A stretch of 64,000 nucleotides of DNA from Coprinus comatus (GCA_034638255.1 JAWPGT010000001.1:1-64000); one strand, 5' to 3'. Positions 1 through 10,489 are shown, counted from the stretch's first letter. The notes: generated by a model not told the origin, from the sequence alone. Program-made: numbers and translations.

Positions 1-818
1 GCCAAGCTGTAGTCGCAGCGACCTTGATGCCTAAGAGTCGGTACAACTCGTGGGTGAATTCCGACACAAACTGCGGGCCTCGGTTGGAGACAACATGTTG
101 AGGTAGGCCGTGGAGCTTCCAGATGTTGTGGAGGAAGAGTTGGGCGACACCTTTGGCAGTGCAAGTCATGTGGGTTGGCAGGAAATGAACTCGTTTTGAT
201 ACTGAATCAACAACTGTGAACACCGCGTCATAACCGTTGGACTCTGGGAGTTCGACGACAAAGTCAATGCTGATAGTGTCCCAGCGGGCATCGGGGATGG
301 GAAGTGGGTGAAGTTCGCCGACTGGTCGGTGTCGGTGGGGCTTTGTCCGTAAGCACAAGTCACAAGTAGAGGCATACTGACCGATGTAACGAGACATAGA
401 AGGCCACCAGTAGTTTCCGACCCACGAGTTCGAGGGTCTTCCAGCATCCTGCATGTCCGCCGACTTTGGAATCATGGTGTTGGGCCACGATGCGACGTCT
501 AAGGTCAGGGATGTTAGGGACGTAGATTTTACCTCGATGAAGTAGCAACCCATTATCCTCCGACCATTCAGAACTCTTAACTGATTTTGACTTTGACAAC
601 TTCAACTCCCGCGCTGCCTTCGCCACTGCCTCCTCTTGTTCACCATCCCGATTACCACGTCTGATCTCTCGCAACACATCCTGCTCTTCTCCAACCAAAA
701 CAACACCTTCAAGGGCTCGAACAGCGAATAGCGATGGAGGGAGGAGGGTGAGGTTGTCATTATCGTCCTTGCCAGTTCCGTGGTCGGCCCGTCGGGAGAG
801 TGCGTCGGGTTTGCCCAT
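1..818 (-). pseudogene. Ty3/gypsy integrase, partial, frameshifted
   Basis: The frame running leftward from 818 continues pol after the RNase H indel (MGKPDALSRRADHGTG) and reaches the integrase HHCC zinc-binding region (HH...GHAGCWKTLELV). A second frame change near 400 moves it to a frame containing the integrase core (WDTISIDFVVELP, then VVSNRGPQFVSEF). The second Asp of the DDE triad, normally in an SDRG context, is Asn here (codon at 83-85). The end of the domain is cut by the window edge. Confidence 0.8.
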
Positions 819-3024
819 GGATCAGCCTGGTCGGTGATGAAGTGAGAAGTTGAACCGGGACAGGTAGAGGGACCAGCGGGCTTGTCGGCGGTTGAGTTTC
901 TTCGCAGTCATGAAGTACTTGAGGTTCTTGTGTGGTCGTCCAGATTTCTACCTTGTGTTCACTGCCCTCCAGGAAGTGCCTCCACTCTTCGAGTGATTGG
1001 ATGATAGCCAACATCTCTTTGTCATGGATCTCATAATTGCGTTCGACTGGTGACAGCGATTTTGAGTAGAATGCGATGGGGTGCCACTTGTTGTCTTCTG
1101 ATGCAAGCTGCGACAAGACAGCTCCAGTTGCAAAGTCAGAGCTGTCGGCCTCTACTCGGTAAGGTGCAGTGTCGTCGGGAGAAGATAAGATCGGTGCCGA
1201 TGTAATGGCTGTCCTCAGAGCATCAAAGGCTTCCTGCTGTTCAGTACCCCAGTTCCAAGGTGTACTGGACTTGGTTAGATCGAAGAGCGGCCGACCGATG
1301 TGTGAAAAATCCCAAATAAAACGTCGGTAGAAATTGGCAAACCCAAGGAAAGACTGAACTTCCGTCTTGTTTTTCGGAATCGGCCAGTCACGAACTCCTG
1401 CTACCTTCACTGGATCCATCTCTACACAGTTCTCCGAAATGATCAGCCCCAAGTATTCTATCTTCTGCTTCTCAAACTCGCATTTTTTGGGTCGGAGGTA
1501 CAGCTTGTGTTCCTTGAGTACCTCCATCACACATCGGATCGCCTTCTGATGTTCCTCCAGGGTTTTCGAAAAGATCAGGATGTCATCGAGGTAGACGATA
1601 ACAATTCCTTCCATAATGAGGTCATGGAAGATGTCGTTCATCACTGTCTGGAAGGTCGCTGGGCTGTTAGTCATGCCGAAAAACATCACCAGAGGTTCGA
1701 AGAGCCCCCGATTCGTTCGGAAAGCGGCCTTCCACTCGTCGCCAGGCTTGATACGGATGTTGTTGAAGCCCCATCGGATGTCAAGTTTGGTGAAGTATTT
1801 TGCGCCCTGCAGTTTCGAAACGATTTCGGAGATGAGTGGGATGGGGTACTTGTTCTTCACTGTGATAGCGTTGAGGTTCCGATAGTCTTGTACCAACCGA
1901 AGCGAACCGTCCTTCTTTTTAATGAAAAAAACGGGGGCTGCCATCGGCGACTTTGAGGGGCGAATCCTTCCCGAAGCAAGGTTCTCTTGGAGGAACTCGT
2001 CAAGTGCGGCTTGTTCTTTCGGTGAAATCAGGTAGACTTTGGTGGTTTTGGCAGTTTCACCAGGGACGAGTTCAACAGCGTGATCCCAAGGCCGATTTTC
2101 GGGGAGCTCTTGGAAAGCAGCCTCAGAGAAAACAGTTTCGAAGTCGTGTAGGTAGTTGGGAATATGAGCCTTGAAGCCGAGGTTGGCAGTTGCAGTATTC
2201 TTCCAATGCGCTTCAGCAAGTTGTTGCGATAGAGTACCAGTTGCTGAAATCTGTTCCGACACCGAAAGAACCGATGAGTGAGGGATGGCAGCAAAAATCC
2301 GATCTCCTTCCTCCAATTCTGACCAACTAACTCCTTCTTCCGACTCTTCATCCTCTTCTTCATTCACCTCTTCCACAAGCAATGGAAAGGGTCCTGAAGT
2401 GCAGACCCTTAGCACTTTCTCCTGGAACTTCTTCTCTTCCTTGTATTCCTGTCGGCAACCTTCACAAGTCCTCGGACACCTCGACATTTTGACTTCCTTT
2501 GTTACCCAATCGACTTCGGGGTTGTGTGCGCGGAGCCAAGTATAGCCAAGTATAACAGACTCCTTTCCGAGGCCGGTGACAGCGAAGACTGCACGTTCGG
2601 AATGATTCTTGTATCGGAGAACCATATCGACCACTTCGGCGATTTCTCCAGCTTCGTTCGGGGTGCCGTCAACATTGAAGACAGGGATTGGGTGTGATAG
2701 ACGGCGGGTGGTGAGCTTATGTTGACGAGCGAAGTCCCAATCGATGAAGATACCAGTGGCACCAGAGTCTACGAGTGCTTCTGATGAAAATCTGACTCCA
2801 GTGTCGGTGGTTTCAAGGTCGATCGGCAGTTTCAGGGCGTTGGCGGGGGCGGTGGATGAAATGACATACCGGGTCGGGAGGTAATGACGTTCCCAGTGAG
2901 GTCGGCGGGGTTTGGACACGGCTATAGGTTTGGGTGTAGGTGGGGAAATAGTAGTTTCGTTTATTTCTTCTACGGGTAGTACAGCAAACCTATTAACACT
3001 AGACAATCGGGGCGTGGCCTCCAC
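760..3024 (-). pseudogene. Ty3/gypsy pol: protease, reverse transcriptase, RNase H (broken)
   Basis: The frame begins 8 nt after the gag stop, in the -1 frame. It shows a retropepsin motif (DSGATGIFID), the RT fingers and palm (the catalytic YLDDILIFSK box and FFGMTNSPATFQ), and an RNase H start (VEADSSDFATGAVLSQ). Near 940-950 the RNase H sequence changes frame after EIWT, and the last 60 or so residues are out-of-frame noise. The gag/pol frame change could be programmed -1 frameshifting or a lost T in the TTTT run at 3040. The RNase H indel is a real break or a sequencing error. Confidence 0.88.
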
Positions 3025-3032
3025 CGATTGAG

Positions 3033-4202
3033 TTACCGAAAATCCTGCGTATCTGTTTCCACCAACCCTTCCGACTGTCTTCCGACATTGGCAACATCTT
3101 TCTCTGCCAACAGGTTCATCAGCAACTCATCCTTCTCTTCCAACGTCATAAGCCGGACATCAAAGCGTCGGGGGCACTCTGCCTTGATGTGTCCAGGCTG
3201 CTTACATCGATAGCAGGTGGAAGGGGTCAGGTTACGAAGTTTGGACGCGTCAATGTCCATCGGAGTCGGGTTCCCAGGCATCGGCATTACATGGGCGAAT
3301 GTCGGTAGGGGAATCAGGGGAGCTGGATGGGGTGGGGGTTTTGGGAAGGAGTGAAAAACAGGTCTGGGAGCTGGCGGTGGTACCGGGCGATGATTTGCCT
3401 TGAATGCAACATTGGCAAGTCAGGAAGCTTCGAAGTGGGTGGCTGCGTGATACCAGCCGTCGGGATCGGAGTCGGAGGGTCGGCCCAGTGTCATAGTGGC
3501 AATGGAGTCGGCCAAGTTGGTGCGAAGACCTCGACGAAACTTGACGACAGTGACCTTCCGGTCGGTGTACCCGGATGCTGAAATGAGTGCTTTGAAGGTG
3601 TCCAGGTAATCCTCCAATGTCCGATCCTTCTGGAAGTAAGTATCTCCTTCCAATGTGATAACCGCTTCCGACTCAGTGTCAATTGGCAAGAAGCGAGCCT
3701 TGAACTGGGTTTTGAAGTCCTCCCAATCCTCAAAAGGCAAGTTTCCGACTTGTGATTCCAGCCTAAATATCTCTTCCGTCCATGCGGCAGCCCGACCGCT
3801 CCTCATGTAAGACATGGCCCAGAGCATCTTTTCTTCGTCTGACTGGAATTCACCCGAAAGTTGGATGTACAGGTTGCAGGCATTGAGGAAGGCCTGGCCT
3901 GTCTTGCGGTCACCATCGTAATCGGGTGGCGTAGTGACTCGTCCTCGGAATGTCCGTGGATGTTCGGGGGGAGATGGAGGAACTGGTGTCGCGGGGGCAG
4001 CAGGTGAAGGGGTGGTCTGAGAGGCCGAAACGAGTGTGGAGAGTTGGGTGGTGATGGTGGCAAGTACATTGGCAGTGGTGGCAGAAGTGGATTCGGTAGC
4101 TTCTACTCGCTGCCGTAGAGCATCAAGCGATGCCCGAAGCTCGTGGAATGTGCCTTCAACGATTTCATTCCAAGTCGGCTGGGGCGGTGCTGGATCGGTC
4201 AT
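3033..4202 (-). pseudogene. Ty3/gypsy gag with zinc knuckle, one in-frame stop
   Basis: The gag reading frame starts at 4202 (MTDPAPPQPTWNEI). It carries a retrotransposon-gag core with a WEDFKTQFKARF motif and the TLEDYLDTF segment, preceded by a Pro/Ala-rich linker. The frame stops at about 3420 with TGA, where an Arg CGA codon is expected, and reopens in the same frame into a nucleic-acid-binding CCHC knuckle (CYRCKQPGHIKAEC, about 3195-3230). Gag would form the virus-like particle. The product would now be split just before the zinc knuckle. Confidence 0.85.
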
Positions 4203-4309
4203 GGTTTAGCGAGTGAGGGATAGAGGGGTGCGTCGGTGGGAAGTCTTCTGTTGTGGCAAACAGGGCTCTTCTGTCCAGTGATGCTGGCCTCTTGAAGAAC
4301 TCTTTCTTC

Positions 4310-4674
4310 TGTTAGGGCGACTCACGTCGGCGACGAACGGCCCGACAACTAGCGAGGAATCCAAAGTTATATTTGATCGGAAACATATTACAGAGCAGAT
4401 ACAACATACCTAGTGAGGAATCCAAAGAGAAAGAGTTGGGGATTCACTCGCACAGGCTACACACAATATATACTACTATACAAACAGAGACGCCAGCTAT
4501 TGTCCAGAGGGATGTCGTAACATGGACAATGGGAACAATGGGGGACGAGTCACGTGAGGGGGCAAGTCGTGAAAGCGCGGAGTCGGGAGGTGTTCCGATG
4601 GAAGTCGGAACATCGGAGGATTGGTTGGTAGTCGGTGTGTCGGTGTAAGGGTCAGTGAGGAAGGTCCCCTTACA
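4310..4674 (-). repeat. 5' LTR of the gypsy element (365 bp)
   Basis: Borders are inferred from matching ends. On the element strand it starts TGTAAGGGGA at 4674 and ends CGCCCTAACA at 4310, so its termini are imperfect inverted repeats (8 of 10). The outer border falls where the copia gag reading frame loses sense. The adjoining CTCAA (4675-4679) would be one half of a 5-bp target-site duplication, with the other half outside the window. A 17-bp imperfect direct repeat (core GAGGAATCCAAAG) occurs at about 4351 and 4411. The 3' LTR is not in view, so identity of the pair cannot be tested. Confidence 0.6.
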
Positions 4675-5721
4675 CTCAAGCTCATGCTCCTCTACCCCTT
4701 CCTCAAGTTTATCCCAACTTGAGCATGACATTTCGTCATCTGACAATTCCTCTAACATGAAGGAACAATCATCCTCAACAATATTTGCTGATCCAGTAGT
4801 GGCCTTATCACCAGATCCACTCCCACCACCCTTGCCATCCTTCTTCTGAGGGCAATCCCTCTTCCAATGATCACCACCACAGGTCCAACATGGTCCTTTC
4901 TTCTGACCCTTTCCTTTGTCTTTCCCACTTTTACCACCACTCTCAAAAGCCATCGCGTCATCGCCATCATTTCGTGAGTTATTCTTGTTTGATGGCCGTG
5001 TTCACTCCCATTCATCACATATGAAGGTAATCAATAAGTCAGGTTCCACTTCTCTTCCAGCGAAACGAGCAGCAGTTAATTGATTGGATGCAAACGTTGC
5101 AAGCCATCGAGGTAAGGATTGGATGATTGAGTTTCGATAATCTTCATCACTAATGATAACTCCAACAGCGGCTAATTCGGCCTTCTTTGCACGTAAATCA
5201 TTCAAGAAGACACAGATATCACCCTTTTCAGGGCAGCAAGAAGAGGTGAAGTCATGGTGAAGGCGGGCTTGAGTGAAAACACTCTTGTAAGTGTAATCGC
5301 GAACAATGGTTTCCCACATTAATTTGACAGTAGGACAGGTAGAGATAACAACAAGGGTTGAATCCGGAAGTCGTTGTGCTATCAAGGCTCGAGCAACATT
5401 CTCGTTATGGTTCCAGGTTTCAATGTCGGCAGGAGTTCTGGTAGGGACAGAGTATGAAGACTTGGTGGAAGTAGCCTTGGATGTGGGTGGTACAGAAGTA
5501 GTGTCACCGGGTGCCTGGACAGCTACGGAAGGGGAGGTTGAGGTCTCGTCTAACATAGGGCATGGCGTACTGCCATCAAAATGCCCCCATAATCCTTTAC
5601 CCTTGACTGCAGTCTCGAAACGGAGCACAAAAATGGCCCAATTTCCTCCAGACACATCCAGCTTGGGTACCGAGGCAGAGCATGCAAATGAATTCGTAGC
5701 AACCTTCAACACAATACGCAT
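4675..5721 (-). pseudogene. Ty1/copia gag, interrupted by the gypsy insertion and a stop codon
   Basis: The frame from 5721 (VPKLDVSGGNWAIFVLRFE, then WETIVRDYT) is a copia-type gag of the UBN2 class. It ends with TGA at 5002-5004 after CDEWE. The same frame reopens immediately and carries a CCHC knuckle (CWTCGGDHWKRDC, about 4850-4890). The TGA sits where CGA (Arg) is expected. At 4674 the coding sequence gives way to the gypsy LTR, so the rest of this copia element lies left of the window. Dead copy. Confidence 0.85.
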
Positions 5722-5968
5722 TGGGACAGGTTAGGGATGGCCATCCCTGGTTGCCATCTTGGCAGCTGTCATCAGCTGCCGACAAATCCGACTTATATGC
5801 TGCTGTTTCCACACCACCCCACCATCCTCTCTCCATCCCCACCCCCTTCCACCCTCCTCGCTGGGTCCTAGTCCTCCTTCCTTGCTGCAAATTGCCTGGC
5901 CTAGCCCCAGTCGGGTTTCTAGGTGAACCAATTTGCTGTGCTGGTTGGTCGGGTGCTGGTCCCCCCAG

Positions 5969-6129
5969 TGTTGGGAATGTCGCAAACATGGAATTGGCCA
6001 ACTACCTACAACCTTGAGCCTGCCTTGGTCCCTTATATGGGTTTACGGGCGCCCCTCAATGGTCTGTAGGCTGTCCCTTTCTGTGTCGCAGGTGTTCCCA
6101 ACCTGAGGTTGGCCCACTGCTCGACAACA
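5969..6129 (-). repeat. 5' LTR of the copia element (about 161 bp)
   Basis: This short LTR is bounded by TGTTGGGAAT at 5969 and TCGACAACA at 6129 (TGTTG...CAACA inverted termini). It lies just upstream of the copia gag in the element's orientation. A TGGGGGGACC stretch beside the inner border could be the primer-binding site. The leader between LTR and gag (5722-5968) is C/T-rich. The borders are inferred from termini only because the partner LTR is not in the window. Confidence 0.55.
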
Positions 6130-6261
6130 CATCCCCCTACCTATCCCATCCCATCTCCTCTCCTGCATACTATGCTCTCCCATATAACCTAGATGTAGAC
6201 CATTGTGTCGTAGATAATTAATATAAATTATTTCTTTTTCCCAAATTAATTAAGATTATGT

Positions 6262-6284
6262 CAGCATAAATTTTACATCTTGCC
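6262..6284 (+). promoter_or_regulatory. Leader motif shared with the next gene
   Basis: AAATTTTACATCTTGC ends about 20 nt before the ATG at 6306. A near-identical block (CAATTTTTACATCTTAC) sits at about the same distance before the ATG at 8154. Nothing similar precedes the host genes I inspected. It may be a common promoter or transcript-start element of the two island genes. Confidence 0.4.
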
Positions 6285-6305
6285 TCTTACCACATCGTTA
6301 CTACA

Positions 6306-7890
6306 ATGCCCCCATCCTCTCTACTCCCTGCTACAGCTCTGATGTTGCCAAAACCTATTACCTTTGTTCAAGCAATTAATATTGCCTTGGTAAACAACAA
6401 TGATCTTCCTGAACTCATTGCCAATGGGAATATTATCTGCGATCCTCTTAACAAGTTCCTAGTTGATCTTTCCAAATCTGTGGGGTCTGATGCATCGGAT
6501 GTGGAGAAGCTTCGGGCTATGTTATTTAGGCATTTGGGTCGCCTTTGCCAATTGGAAACCACCCATCCTTCTATTGTGGCAGCTTATGGTTACTTCAAAA
6601 TCACTCGTATGGAGCAGCACAGGAAGAAACAGAAATTTCTTGGAAAGAACCAGATGACAAGTCGCTTTCGCAACAACACCGATCCCATCTATACCAGCAT
6701 CTCTACCCTTTCCCTCTCCCGACCTCATGCAATCTACCCTCCCAAGGCAATGTGGGTTACTGAAAACAGTGATATCTTGGATCGTTGGTCATTCCATCTC
6801 CAATATGGGCCAAAGGCTGATAATAGGCTTCCTCGTTGCAAGCCAATGCTTTTAGATGAATCCAAGCTGCAGAAAATTGTATTGCCCCATGAATCAATAA
6901 TCATCAGAGATAAGAAGACAACCGAAATTGTCCTTGTTGTTTTGAGGAATGTTGCTTCTCCAGCAGTGTTGGATCATTTGGGAGCAGTAGTTGGGGAGGT
7001 GACATTGGCAAGGAGAAATATTCGGGTGGGTATAATCCATATTATTATTTGATTAATTATTAATGCAATATTATAGAAGGATGATGCTGGTGTGCTGGTT
7101 ATGAGTGGATGGTCAGCAGGTTCTCGTTCCAAGGCAGCTTTCCACTGGGTCCGGAATATCCTTCATAAACGATCTAAAGCTGACATCAACCATCTCAATA
7201 TCCAAGAAAGCAATGCATTTGGTTTTGTTTGGAACTTGCTACAACATCGTCTACCTGAAGAAGTCAAATCCGATTTTACCAACTTCATGGAATCTACCCG
7301 ACTACCTCGTATGAATGCATTTATGAAAATCAGTAACGAAACTTTGGGATCATATACAGTTAAAGCAGGAGATATGGAGTTCACATTTGATAATGTTGAA
7401 TTAGCACCTCCAACTGGTGCTATGGCACAAAATTATGCAAGGTATAATCACAATCTACTATATTTACTTAATAAATTACTTATACTTCTTATATAGACCC
7501 ATGCATAATGAGGGACAACCTCATAAGTATGCAGTTTCCTTTACAGTCGAGCGATATGGTGGAGAACATGATGGAGGGCATTTCTATGTCGCTTCATATG
7601 GGATTAAAGTGGAGCTAGAAGCTAATACGATTATTGTTTGGCAACCGAGGCATATTCATGGAACAAGTCTTCCAAATGCCCATCCTGCTGACGAATCACC
7701 AGCCTTTTTACAAAGAGGTTTGGCATTTGTAACCTCTCCCCGACTTCCTAATGCATGGAAAAAATATGTTGACCAAGTTTGCAAAACCTCCCATGCAATT
7801 GACGATATTGCAAAAAAAGTAGAAGAAGCTCTCTGGGGACCAGAAGCTGAACAAGATGAAGTATACAAAGATAAGACTACAGTAGTATAA
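6306..7890 (+). CDS. Putative TET/JBP-like 2-oxoglutarate/Fe(II) oxygenase of the accessory island
   Basis: Three exons (6306-7025, 7077-7441, 7497-7890) join in frame to a 492-residue protein. The introns are 51 and 55 nt with GT...TAG borders. The C-terminal third looks like a double-stranded beta-helix oxygenase: H365-N-E367 (an HxE variant of the usual HxD), a GGHFYVASYGIKVE strand pair, a distal His in WQPRHIHGTSLP (H416), and Arg in RGLAFVTSPR. Spacing resembles fungal TET/JBP-type nucleic-acid oxygenases, which are expanded in Agaricomycetes and often linked to KDZ transposons (established for the family). No transposase is seen here. The first 240 residues match nothing I recognise. 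If the assignment holds, it may oxidise modified bases. The oxygenase fold is fairly secure; the TET/JBP class is tentative. AT-rich like its neighbour. Confidence 0.6.
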
Positions 7891-8153
7891 ATGTAGTAGC
7901 TTTTTTTAATTCATTTTCTATTTTTTATTTGTGAGTATAGCTTGCTACCGACTTTATTAAGGTTGTTGCTCTTATAATAGAGCTATTTGTATATTCTTGC
8001 CAAGGTGATTGATAATAAATAGATCAGTCTAGACCTTATTATGTATAATATTTAGTTTAGTATGTATATGTTTTGGTCAATTTGTAGTATAAACCAATAT
8101 GACATGACACAATTTTTACATCTTACTTTTCCATTTGCTCTATCCCCTCTACC
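7891..8153 (+). other. Spacer between the two island genes
   Basis: AT-rich 263-bp stretch holding the 3' end of the oxygenase gene and the leader of the next one. No other open frame or repeat seen. Confidence 0.5.
8110..8127 (+). promoter_or_regulatory. Second copy of the island leader motif
   Basis: CAATTTTTACATCTTAC lies about 28 nt before the ATG at 8154. It shares the 11-mer TTTTACATCTT with the block upstream of the oxygenase gene, and both are followed by a pyrimidine-rich leader. Confidence 0.4.
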
Positions 8154-10119
8154 ATGTCTACAAGTATTAGCTCTGATACTTCTTCCATTTTACCCATGGT
8201 ATTAGTAGAAGAAGAACTCAACAAAGAACTAAAGAATTGTATCTATGATTTTGAGGCAATGAAAAACTCTACCCAAGGGAAAGTGGCTGGTCGTAAGTTT
8301 TTTTCCCCTTAATTCATATATATCTTTGCTCAGATATACTATATATATTTCTAGAAAGTAAAGTGCTACAACAAAGAATTAAAGATCTTCGTTATCGATT
8401 AAAGAATATAAGATGTAAAATTACAAAAGTGAAAAAAAATTTGGATATAAAGGGTTTGTATTTCTACTTTCTAAAACTTCTTGTCTGACTCTATTTATCT
8501 AGAAAAACAACCCAAACTATTATCTATACCCCTACCAATACTTCCTCCAAGTACTTCGCAAACAAAACCCAAACATAGGGTTTCTGTCATTATAACATCT
8601 CCCTCTAAATCTACTACCTTACCAAGTCAGTCTCAAGAAGCCATTCCTCAACCTAGCTCTCCTCTTTCGTCTATCTCAAGTGACTCACTTGAGAACGATA
8701 GTATGTTATATATTGAAATTTATTTAATTTTATTCTAACTACTTGATATTACTAGATAAGGACTCAAATGTACAACTTGAAATGACTAGTAATTTGACTA
8801 CTACTCGCTTTCAGGGTATTTTTTCTATTTTTTTTTCTTTGTTCTTTTTTTCTTATTTGTTTAAAAATCAACAGAGCCTACTTTGGATATTAATTCTAAC
8901 GATATAGCAGCAAATACTCAGTATCAAAGTACAACACCTCCATTGATATCATCTTTGCTTTTGAGGTCGCCTTCTCTTCTACCCTCTATCACCCCACCTA
9001 TTTTGGCTTCTATACCTGAACTTTCACCAACAACAGAAGATTCTAGTATACCAGCTTTACCTCTGCATATTAACAGTACTAGTGATAGAGTGGAATCAAA
9101 TGCACGATATGTTGAGGTTGACTCTGATGATGATACTTATAGTAAGCTATTTCTTTTTTATTATTATACTCTATTATTAATAACTTTTACTTATAGCAGT
9201 CTCAGTTGGACAAAAGCGAAAACACCAAGTGATTTATGATAGTAGTAGTGACAATGGTAGTGGAGAAGATAAACGAGAATCTTGTATGTTTTTTCCCTTA
9301 TTATTGAGTAATATATCTTATAATCTAAAAACCTCTAGCGATTAAGCATAAGAAATCAAGAAACAAAAAAGGGGCAAAGCAAGTACGAAGTAAGGGAAGA
9401 GAGAAGCGAAAGAATGATGACAATAGTAAAGAAAGCAAAGAAGATATTGAGATTTATGCTGGTATATATCTATTATAATGGTCTTTATGTTGCTAATATT
9501 TGTTATAGAAGGTGATACAGCTTTACTTCATGCCTGGATGTCAAGTTCCAAGAAGAAGCCAAAGATTCCAATTGAAACCAAGAATCGTATTCGGTTCAAT
9601 TGCTTATATCTTCCCAAGGCTTATACGACTTCTCCTGAACTTACAAAAGAATTACTTACTAATGGATATAAAAATTTTCTCTGTCTCCACCACTCTAGAA
9701 AAGATAAAATCACCAATCATATTAATGGTGATGACTCGGTATCTGGGGTTGTGATTCATGGAACTGGAGTTGAGAGGGCAGGAAAGGGCAAGACTGAAAC
9801 ATCGGTCCAAGTTCAAGGATATGCCAACTGTGGTTGTCCTGAAGACTTAGTAGTTGCTAATGCGATGTTTTGGAAACTCTGGCGAGTTACTGCAATGGTA
9901 GATGGGGAAGAGGTTACTGAAGCATTGGGTCCACTTCCTTTAAATCCCCAAAATACTCTCTTCTTTATGCAAAATCTGGAGAGTAGTTTTGGTATTGACT
10001 GGCAGGACATGTATCTCAGAAACATATATACAGATGAGAAGAAATGGGAAAAGTGGTTTTTAAAGTCGATGATAGCAAATTACACAAAGAGATATAGGGA
10101 GCTTTCTAGTCAGGAGTAG
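8154..10119 (+). CDS. Unknown nuclear-looking protein with coiled coil and novel C-terminal domain
   Basis: Eight exons (8154-8292, 8355-8453, 8503-8700, 8756-8815, 8875-9141, 9197-9283, 9339-9461, 9509-10119) join in one frame to 527 residues, with all seven introns GT-AG and about 45-60 nt. The parts, in order: an acidic Ser-rich start; a basic helix likely to form a coiled coil (VLQQRIKDLRYRLKNIRCK); a long Ser/Thr/Pro-rich disordered stretch; an acidic DSDDD patch followed by GQKRKHQV; a strongly basic segment rich in KKSRNKK (probable nuclear localisation or DNA contact); then a compact domain of about 200 residues with a GYANCGCPED motif and several Trp. I know no family for this last domain. 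It follows the oxygenase gene by 263 bp on the same strand, with the same base composition and leader motif, which suggests a joint role. Confidence 0.7.
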
Positions 10120-10229
10120 ATATATATATATAATTCCTACTAAATACATTTGTCATTTGCCTTTTGTATCAAAAATGAGTAAACTTCGATAATATAATTA
10201 TTCTTAATAAGAAGATATTTTTTATAAAT

Positions 10230-10489
10230 ATAGTAGGATTCTACACCTTTTCTGTACAAACCAACTATAATTTCATAACAAATGGTAGGATTCTACACCT
10301 TTTCTGTACAAACTGACCATAGTTTTATAATATATAGTAGGATTCTACAACTATTCTGTACAAACTGACTATAGTTTTATAAAATATAGTAGGATTCTAC
10401 ACCTTTTCTGTACAAACTGACTATAGTTTTATAATATATAGTAGGATTCTACAACTATTCTGTACAAATCAACTATAAGTTGTCCAATT
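10230..10489 (+). repeat. Five 52-bp tandem repeats
   Basis: Units start at 10230, 10282, 10334, 10386 and 10438, an exact 52-bp period. Each has a GTAG-GATT-CTAC inverted repeat and a CTGTACAAA box containing the palindrome TGTACA, followed by an ACTATAGTTTTATAA-type tail. Units 1, 2 and 4 read CACCTTTT after the hairpin, while units 3 and 5 read CAACTATT, so units 2-3 and 4-5 look like a duplicated 104-bp dimer. There are no unique spacers, so this is not a CRISPR. It begins 110 bp after the stop of the upstream gene. It may be an array of protein-binding sites or a subterminal transposon repeat. Confidence 0.92.

Larger units (their letters stand above)
1..4674 (-). mobile_element. Degenerate Ty3/gypsy LTR retrotransposon, truncated by the window edge
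   Basis: Reading leftward, the element has a 5' LTR (4310-4674), gag (from 4202), a CCHC zinc knuckle, aspartic protease, reverse transcriptase, RNase H and integrase. This PR-RT-RH-IN order is the Ty3/gypsy (Metaviridae) order. The 3' end of integrase, any chromodomain and the 3' LTR lie outside the window. It sits inside the gag of a copia element (4675-5721), so it is the younger insertion. The reading frame is broken several times: a nonsense codon near 3420, a frame change at 3033/3024, an indel near 940 in RNase H and another near 400 in the integrase zinc-binding region. One integrase catalytic Asp is replaced. I read it as non-autonomous. Confidence 0.93.

Noticed and set aside
1507..1956. 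Open frames on the plus strand across the gypsy pol
   Set aside because: Antisense shadows of the reverse transcriptase frame, which has clear family motifs.
10230..10489. CRISPR-like array
   Set aside because: The repeats are directly adjacent with no unique spacers, and the genome is eukaryotic.
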